This document shows positions 59,803 to 64,000 of a stretch of DNA of 64,000 nucleotides, in pieces. The position numbers and the translations under genes were made by a program. Origin of the DNA: Nocardioides speluncae (GTDB taxonomy: Bacteria; Actinomycetota; Actinomycetes; Propionibacteriales; Nocardioidaceae); assembly GCF_003121585.1 (NCBI RefSeq), contig NZ_QEOO01000001.1, forward strand, positions 208,654-272,653, written 5' to 3'. The notes under the pieces are model-generated. The model was not told the DNA's origin and searched no databases. It saw only the letters and a program-made list of their open reading frames with translations. How positions within the stretch are numbered: position 1 is the stretch's first letter; each line of letters opens with the position of its first letter.

Positions 59803-60452
59803 GCGTCGTACTCCTGGTCCGGCACGGGCAGGCGTCGTTCGGCGCCGCGGACTACGACGTGCTCTCCGAGGTCGGCCACGAGCAGTCGCGGGTGCTCGGC
59901 AAGTCACTGGCCGCGCGCGGGGTGACCCCGGACGTCGTGATCCGCGGCGGACTGCGGCGGCACCAGCAGACCACCGACGAGCTGGTCGGCGCGGCCGGCT
60001 GGGGCAACCACGGCGAGGTGGTGGTCGACGACGGGTTCGACGAGTTCGACCACCTGCAGATCATCGAGGCGTACCGGCCCACACTGCGCCCGGACCAGGC
60101 CTTCCAGGAGGCCTTCGGGCTGGCCATCGCGCGCTGGGCGTCGGGCGAGTACGACGCCGACTACCCCGAGCCGTTCACCGCCTTCGAGGCCCGGGTGGTC
60201 GCGGCCGCCGAGCGGCTGAACGACGTCGTCCCGGAGAAGGGGCTCGCGGTGGTGGTCACCTCCGGCGGGCCGATCGGCGTCCTCACCGCGCGCCTGCTCG
60301 CCGGCGAGCCGGCGTCCTGGGGCCGCTTCAACAGCGTCGCGGTCAACACCGGCGTCACCAAGCTGATCAGCGGCCGCAACGGCCTCTCGGTCGTCTCCTT
60401 CAACGAGCACACCCACCTCGAACACGACCGCAGCCTCCTTACCTACAGGTAA
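59799..60452 (+). CDS. Histidine phosphatase family protein
   Basis: 217 aa from GTG 59799 (GTGA overlap). VLLVRHGQASFGAADYDVLS carries the R-H-G phospho-accepting motif, IRGGLRRHQQTTDELV the second Arg and VVTSGGPIGVL in place of the V-x-H-G block, where Ser-Gly-Gly replaces the usual second His region. It dephosphorylates a small metabolite, possibly a phosphorylated acyl intermediate made by the preceding kinase; that link is inference. It is the last gene of the operon. Confidence 0.9.
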   Translation: MSVVLLVRHGQASFGAADYDVLSEVGHEQSRVLGKSLAARGVTPDVVIRGGLRRHQQTTDELVGAAGWGNHGEVVVDDGFDEFDHLQIIEAYRPTLRPDQAFQEAFGLAIARWASGEYDADYPEPFTAFEARVVAAAERLNDVVPEKGLAVVVTSGGPIGVLTARLLAGEPASWGRFNSVAVNTGVTKLISGRNGLSVVSFNEHTHLEHDRSLLTYR

Positions 60453-60539
60453 CCGACTGGCGGGCGGGCTATGGACAGCCCGGCCAGGTACGCGCGAGGA
60501 TCCGAGGCGGGGAGGGCCCGACAGACGAGAGGTTGTGTC

Positions 60540-60914
60540 ATGCCCGAGTCGTTCCTGGACCGCTTCACCGACAGCGAGGTCTCCCGGATCCGTGAGGCTG
60601 GGACCGAGGTGACCGTCCCGGCTGGTTGGTCGCCGATCTGGGAGGGCACGCCGTCGGACAAGGCGTACGTGCTGCTGGAGGGCGAGGTGTCGGTCCGGCA
60701 CGGCGCCGAGGAGTTCGCCGTACTCACCCCCGGCGACATCATGGGTGAGACCTCGATCGTCAACCACCAGCTCCGCAACGCGACCCTGGTCGCGACCAGC
60801 GACCTGCGCGCCCTGCACCTGACCCGGGAGACGATCGAGAAGCTCTCGGCGGACATCCCGTCGTTCCGCGAGGCCCTCGACGACGCGGTGGCCCGGCACA
60901 CTCCGGGCGGATGA
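60540..60914 (+). CDS. Cyclic nucleotide-binding domain protein
   Basis: 124 aa, one CNB domain only. VPAGWSPIWEGTPSDKAYVL, then LLEGEVSVRHGAEEFAVL and the phosphate-binding cassette PGDIMGETSIVNHQLRNATLV, with Gly-Glu and Arg-Asn-Ala for cyclic nucleotide contact. No DNA-binding or enzymatic domain is attached. ATG 60540 follows GAGAGG. It overlaps the cyclase start (ATGA), suggesting a partner that senses the cyclase product and relays it by binding another protein. Confidence 0.9.
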   Translation: MPESFLDRFTDSEVSRIREAGTEVTVPAGWSPIWEGTPSDKAYVLLEGEVSVRHGAEEFAVLTPGDIMGETSIVNHQLRNATLVATSDLRALHLTRETIEKLSADIPSFREALDDAVARHTPGG

Positions 60915-62029
60915 CCGACGACCCACCGGAGCTCGTGTCGCCGGAGGAGATCGAGCGGCTGCTCATGGGCGCCAAGCCCACGCTCACTCGGCAGCAGGTG
61001 GCCGCCAAGGCCGGCGTACCGATGGAGGTCGCAACCGAGCTGTGGCACCTGCTCGGCTTCGCCCACCACGAGGACAGTGACGTCGCCTTCACCAAGGCCG
61101 ACGTCAAAGCGCTGGCGGCCGCCGCGGAGCTGATGGGGCTGGGTCTGGTCGACCCGGAGTCGCAGGCGGCGATGGTGCGGACCTGGGGACGCAGCTTCGC
61201 CCGGCTCGCCGAGTGGCAGACCGACCTGCTCGCGGATGTGGTCGCGGCGCAGCCCGAGCCGGCCCGCGCGCTCAGCGGCGTGGTCGGGCAGGTGCTGCCG
61301 CGGATCGAGTACCTCCAGGAGTACATCTGGCGCCGGCACCTGGTCAGCGCGGCGGCCCGGCTGCTGGCGGTGAGCGCCGAGGGGCTGCCGAAGCTGGCGG
61401 TCGGCTTCGTCGACATCGTCGGCTACACCTCGATCTCCAAGAGCCTCAGCGAGCGCGAGCTGGTCGCGCTGATCGAGTACTTCGAGGACGAGGTCACCCG
61501 CGCCGTGGTGGACGCCGGCGGCCGGGTGATCAAGACCATCGGCGACGAGGTGCTGTTCGTGGCCGACAGGGTGCGCGCCGCTGCCGACGTCGCGCTCGAC
61601 ATCACCGCGCGCGGCGCCGTCGCCGACGACCGGTTCCCGCAGGTCCGGGCCGGGGTGGCGTACGGCGAGGTGCTGAGCCGGCTCGGCGACGTCTTCGGGC
61701 CGACCGTCAACATCGCCTCCCGCCTCACCTCCGTGGCCCGGCCCGGGACCGTGCTCGTCGACCGCGGCGCTCGCGACTCGCTGGTCGGCGTCGAGCCACG
61801 GGTGGAGCAGGACGACGCGGCGCCGCTGGCCGCGATCATCGACGCGATCGACGTACCCGGGCTGGTGGGTGCCGAGGAGGAGGTCGGCGGCACCGCCGAC
61901 CTTCCCGGCTACCGGCTCCGGCGGATGCGCCGTACCTCGGTCAAGGGCTACTCGCGCCTCGAGCCCTGGGTGCTCCGCCGGGCACCGGACCCGCGGCTCA
62001 GATCGGCTGGCCGACCGGGCGCAGAGTGA
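60911..62029 (+). CDS. Class III adenylate cyclase with N-terminal sensory region
   Basis: 372 aa. The first 155 residues (MGAKPTLTRQQVAAKAGVPM, then a helical region) resemble the regulatory domain of mycobacterial cytosolic cyclases. The catalytic domain has VGFVDIVGYTSIS (first metal Asp), RVIKTIGDEVLFV (adenine-specifying Lys and second metal Asp), and GDVFGPTVNIASRLTS (second substrate Asp and transition-state Asn-x-x-x-Arg). All key residues favour ATP. It is coupled to the CNB protein. Its 3' end overlaps the convergent SDR by 32 bp. Confidence 0.94.
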   Translation: MTDDPPELVSPEEIERLLMGAKPTLTRQQVAAKAGVPMEVATELWHLLGFAHHEDSDVAFTKADVKALAAAAELMGLGLVDPESQAAMVRTWGRSFARLAEWQTDLLADVVAAQPEPARALSGVVGQVLPRIEYLQEYIWRRHLVSAAARLLAVSAEGLPKLAVGFVDIVGYTSISKSLSERELVALIEYFEDEVTRAVVDAGGRVIKTIGDEVLFVADRVRAAADVALDITARGAVADDRFPQVRAGVAYGEVLSRLGDVFGPTVNIASRLTSVARPGTVLVDRGARDSLVGVEPRVEQDDAAPLAAIIDAIDVPGLVGAEEEVGGTADLPGYRLRRMRRTSVKGYSRLEPWVLRRAPDPRLRSAGRPGAE

Positions 62030-62702
62030 CGCTGTTGATGTCCACGCCGGCGGGCTGGGTGAGCACCCAAAGCAGCGTGGCCGCGACCTGGTCGGAGGTC
62101 ATCATGCCGGTGTCGGGGCGCTCGTCCCCGGCACCTTCCCAGAACGCCGTCTCGGTGCGGCCGGGCGAGATCAGGGTGACGCCGATGCCGTCCTCGGTGA
62201 CGGCCAGGCGGGTGTTCTCGGACAGACCGGTGACCGCCCACTTGGTGACGCCGTAGATGTTGTCCGGTGACCATTTCACGCCGGCGACGCTGCCGACCAG
62301 CACGATCCGGCCGCGGGTCTCGCGCAGCGCCGGGATCGCGTGGTGCACCAGCAGCGCGGGGCCGAGGACGTTGGTCAACACCATGTCCTTCCAGCCCTCC
62401 GGGTCGCCGTCGGTGATCGCGTCGAAGGTGGCGTAGCCGGCGTTGGCGACCGCGTGGTTCAGCCGGCCGAAGCGCTCGACGGTGTCCGCGACGGCGCGCC
62501 GTACCGACTCGTTGTCGGCGGCGTCGCCGGGCAGGAGCAGTAGCTCGTCGGGGCGGCCGAGCTGCTCGGCGAGGTCCTCGAGCCGCTCTTTGCGGCGGGC
62601 GGTGACGGCGACCCGGTGGCCGAGGTCGAGGAGCTGGCGGGTGGCGGCGGCGCCGATCCCGGTGGAGCCGCCGGTGATCAGGGTGACGGGTGATTCGGTC
62701 AT
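61998..62702 (-). CDS. Short-chain dehydrogenase/reductase
   Basis: 234 aa from ATG 62702. TLITGGSTGIGAAATRQLLD, NAGYATF, VGSVAGVKWSP with Ser and YGVTKWAVTGLSENTRL with the Tyr/Lys pair are intact. The family layout is that of YdfG/serine-dehydrogenase-like small SDRs. It is monocistronic, convergent with the cyclase and divergent from the lipoprotein at 62828. GTCAAC and GTTGAC half-sites (62735-62756) lie in the shared upstream gap. Substrate unknown. Confidence 0.92.
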   Translation of the reverse strand: MTESPVTLITGGSTGIGAAATRQLLDLGHRVAVTARRKERLEDLAEQLGRPDELLLLPGDAADNESVRRAVADTVERFGRLNHAVANAGYATFDAITDGDPEGWKDMVLTNVLGPALLVHHAIPALRETRGRIVLVGSVAGVKWSPDNIYGVTKWAVTGLSENTRLAVTEDGIGVTLISPGRTETAFWEGAGDERPDTGMMTSDQVAATLLWVLTQPAGVDINSVTLRPVGQPI

Positions 62703-62827
62703 GGCCCGACGCTAGAAATGTGAGTGCGCTCTAAGTCAACCCGTTCGACAGTTGACGCCGAAACCATCCATGACGAGGCGTTGGTTCGCTGCTACGGTCT
62801 GTCCGCATCAGTCCTTTGGGGGGACCC

Positions 62828-63886
62828 GTGTCGTCAAACTTCTGGCCTACGCCTGCCGTGGTCGCAGTCGTTGCTGCGCTCACGCTGTCCGGCTGCAGTG
62901 TTTTCGGCTCGGAGGACGACTTCAGCATCAGCGACGCTCTCGAAGAGCTGCCCTACGCCGAGACCGACGGCCTGGTCACGGTCGAGGTGGCCGACCTCGA
63001 CCGCGCTACCGAGCTGGCCGACATGGAGTCACCCGAGCCTGGTGACTCCGACGCCGCCGGCGAGTGGCTGCGGGGGTTCGACGGCCCGGTGTTCGTGCCC
63101 TTCTCGTCGTTGCTCGGCGTCCAGTACCTGGTGACCGGGCAGGGGCGGGAGCAGGTCGGGTTCGACGTCACCGAGGTGAGCGCCTTCGCCGGTGTCAGCG
63201 ACCCGGAGCGACGGTTCGTGGTCGAGGAGCTCCGCGACGGCGCCGGGCTGAAGGACGGCCTGCCGGAGCGCGACGGCGTACGGCAGACCGCCGAAGGCGA
63301 GATCGGTGAGTTCGACGCGGGCTCGGCCGACTCAGGCGACGGCCCCTACGTCTTCGTGACCGCTCTCGAGGAGAAGAACGGCCGAGTGGCTTTCGCCAAC
63401 CAGGCCGGGCTGGTCAGGGACTGGAAGGACGACGACGGCGAACGGCTCTCCGACCACGACGCGCTCGGCGCCGTCGCCGAGGCGCTCGACGATGCCGAGT
63501 CGTACGCCGCGACCCTGGTCGCCGGCGACCTCACCTTCGCGCCGTCCGTCGCGGCCGACCCCGACGTGTCCCGAGCGCTGGAGTGCCCGATCTCCGCCGA
63601 GTTCGATGCCGTCGGCGTGGGCCAGGCGTTCGACGGCGACAGCCCGCGGATCTTCGTCTCCTACCACTTCACCGGCGAGTCCGACGACCTCGAGAAGCAG
63701 GTCAAGGCCGCCTGGTCCGACGCCGAGGTCGCCCAGCTCTCCCGCCCGGTCAGCGACCTGGTCGACCTGAAGTCCGTCGAGTCCGACGGCGACGTCGTCA
63801 CCGCCGAGCTAGCCCCCGTCGACGACCGCGCCGACGTCGTCTACCGGATGCTCGTCGCCCGCGACGTACCGCTCGCGCACTGCTGA
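62828..63886 (+). CDS. Lipoprotein of unknown function
   Basis: 352 aa from GTG 62828 after GGGGGGA. A signal peptide (FWPTPAVVAVVAALTL) ends in the lipobox LSGC. The mature part is acidic and rich in Asp, Glu and Ser, without a known domain; a late pair of cysteines (ECPIS and the terminal HC) could bond. It shares its style with the lipoprotein at 55870 but no clear sequence. It is probably monocistronic. Confidence 0.82.
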   Translation: MSSNFWPTPAVVAVVAALTLSGCSVFGSEDDFSISDALEELPYAETDGLVTVEVADLDRATELADMESPEPGDSDAAGEWLRGFDGPVFVPFSSLLGVQYLVTGQGREQVGFDVTEVSAFAGVSDPERRFVVEELRDGAGLKDGLPERDGVRQTAEGEIGEFDAGSADSGDGPYVFVTALEEKNGRVAFANQAGLVRDWKDDDGERLSDHDALGAVAEALDDAESYAATLVAGDLTFAPSVAADPDVSRALECPISAEFDAVGVGQAFDGDSPRIFVSYHFTGESDDLEKQVKAAWSDAEVAQLSRPVSDLVDLKSVESDGDVVTAELAPVDDRADVVYRMLVARDVPLAHC

Positions 63887-64000
63887 GAGCGGGGGCAGTT
63901 TCACTAGGTGGGTCACATCGGTGAGTGCAACATCCTGCTCCTGATGGGTGTGTCGCATGGCTGGTCCGGTGTTCTCGTGGCGGATGGTGCCGTCTGTGTT
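63887..64000. other. Unresolved edge sequence
   Basis: An ATG at 63957 opens a 14-codon frame (MAGPVFSWRMVPSV) to the window edge, and the minus strand also stays open. Neither has a ribosome site or a recognisable domain. A mobile-element end is possible but unsupported. Confidence 0.25.

Noticed and set aside
63887..64000. Insertion-sequence end at the right edge
   Set aside because: No inverted repeat or transposase motif is visible in the 114 bp available.

Overview
The window is very GC-rich, densely coded actinobacterial DNA. Most operons use 4-nt start/stop overlaps (ATGA, GTGA, and apparently TTGA and CTGA). The gene content points to a soil actinomycete, most likely Nocardioidaceae (Nocardioides/Kribbella-like): a lysine-derived hydroxamate siderophore operon under a DtxR-type iron box, many secreted hydrolases, a class III cyclase, and actinobacterial-type acyl-CoA dehydrogenase and SDR genes. 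The genus is inference. I see no rRNA, tRNA or CRISPR array, and no stretch over 300 bp that lacks a gene or gene remnant.

Layout. 1-5.0 kb: truncated secreted protein, TetR regulator, secreted renal-dipeptidase-like hydrolase with a discoidin domain, GNAT enzyme, and an L7/L12-domain gene broken by a stop. 5.0-7.0 kb: GH1 beta-glucosidase, and a VapB antitoxin followed by an internally deleted VapC. 7.0-12.4 kb: four-gene coupled operon (lactone oxidase, alanine-racemase-fold enzyme, MFS transporter, aldehyde dehydrogenase) behind a 22-bp palindromic operator. 12.4-20.4 kb: an accessory block. It holds a leftward operon (resolvase-like protein, radical SAM protein with seven C-x-P triplets at its C terminus, AAA ATPase, APH-type kinase, small protein), a divergent class IV aminotransferase and XRE-SUMF1 fusion, and a restriction-modification pair. 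20.4-24.2 kb: CitA/DcuS-type two-component system divergent from a DctA-type transporter. 24.3-29.2 kb: a toxin-antitoxin pair, then a secreted lipid-hydrolysis operon of neutral ceramidase, sphingomyelinase (frameshifted here) and SGNH hydrolase.

29.2-31.2 kb: DUF3068 protein and PhzF protein. 31.2-39.0 kb: siderophore operon of decarboxylase, N-monooxygenase, a fused acyltransferase-NIS synthetase, a penicillin-acylase-type Ntn hydrolase and a second acyltransferase. 39.2-53.5 kb: subtilase-like protein lacking the catalytic Asp, ArsR-type regulator/MFS pair, NTF2-like protein behind a KstR-like site, lipoprotein, MecA-type PBP, DUF2269 protein, GH20 hexosaminidase, zinc alcohol dehydrogenase with MarR regulator, rhodanese, secreted EEP hydrolase. 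53.6-60.5 kb: a 49-aa protein, then TetR and a divergent six-gene coupled operon (acyl-CoA dehydrogenase, lipoprotein, two SDRs, ACAD11-type kinase, histidine phosphatase). 60.5-64 kb: cNMP-binding protein coupled to an adenylate cyclase, an SDR, and a lipoprotein.

The window also carries unusual repeats. A 165-bp element with imperfect terminal inverted repeats occurs twice, each time directly at a stop codon. A 46-bp palindrome occurs once between genes and once in frame inside an MFS gene. Three other long palindromes lie between genes. The best candidate for an undescribed system is the radical SAM/ATPase/kinase/aminotransferase/XRE-SUMF1 block at 12.4-17.6 kb.
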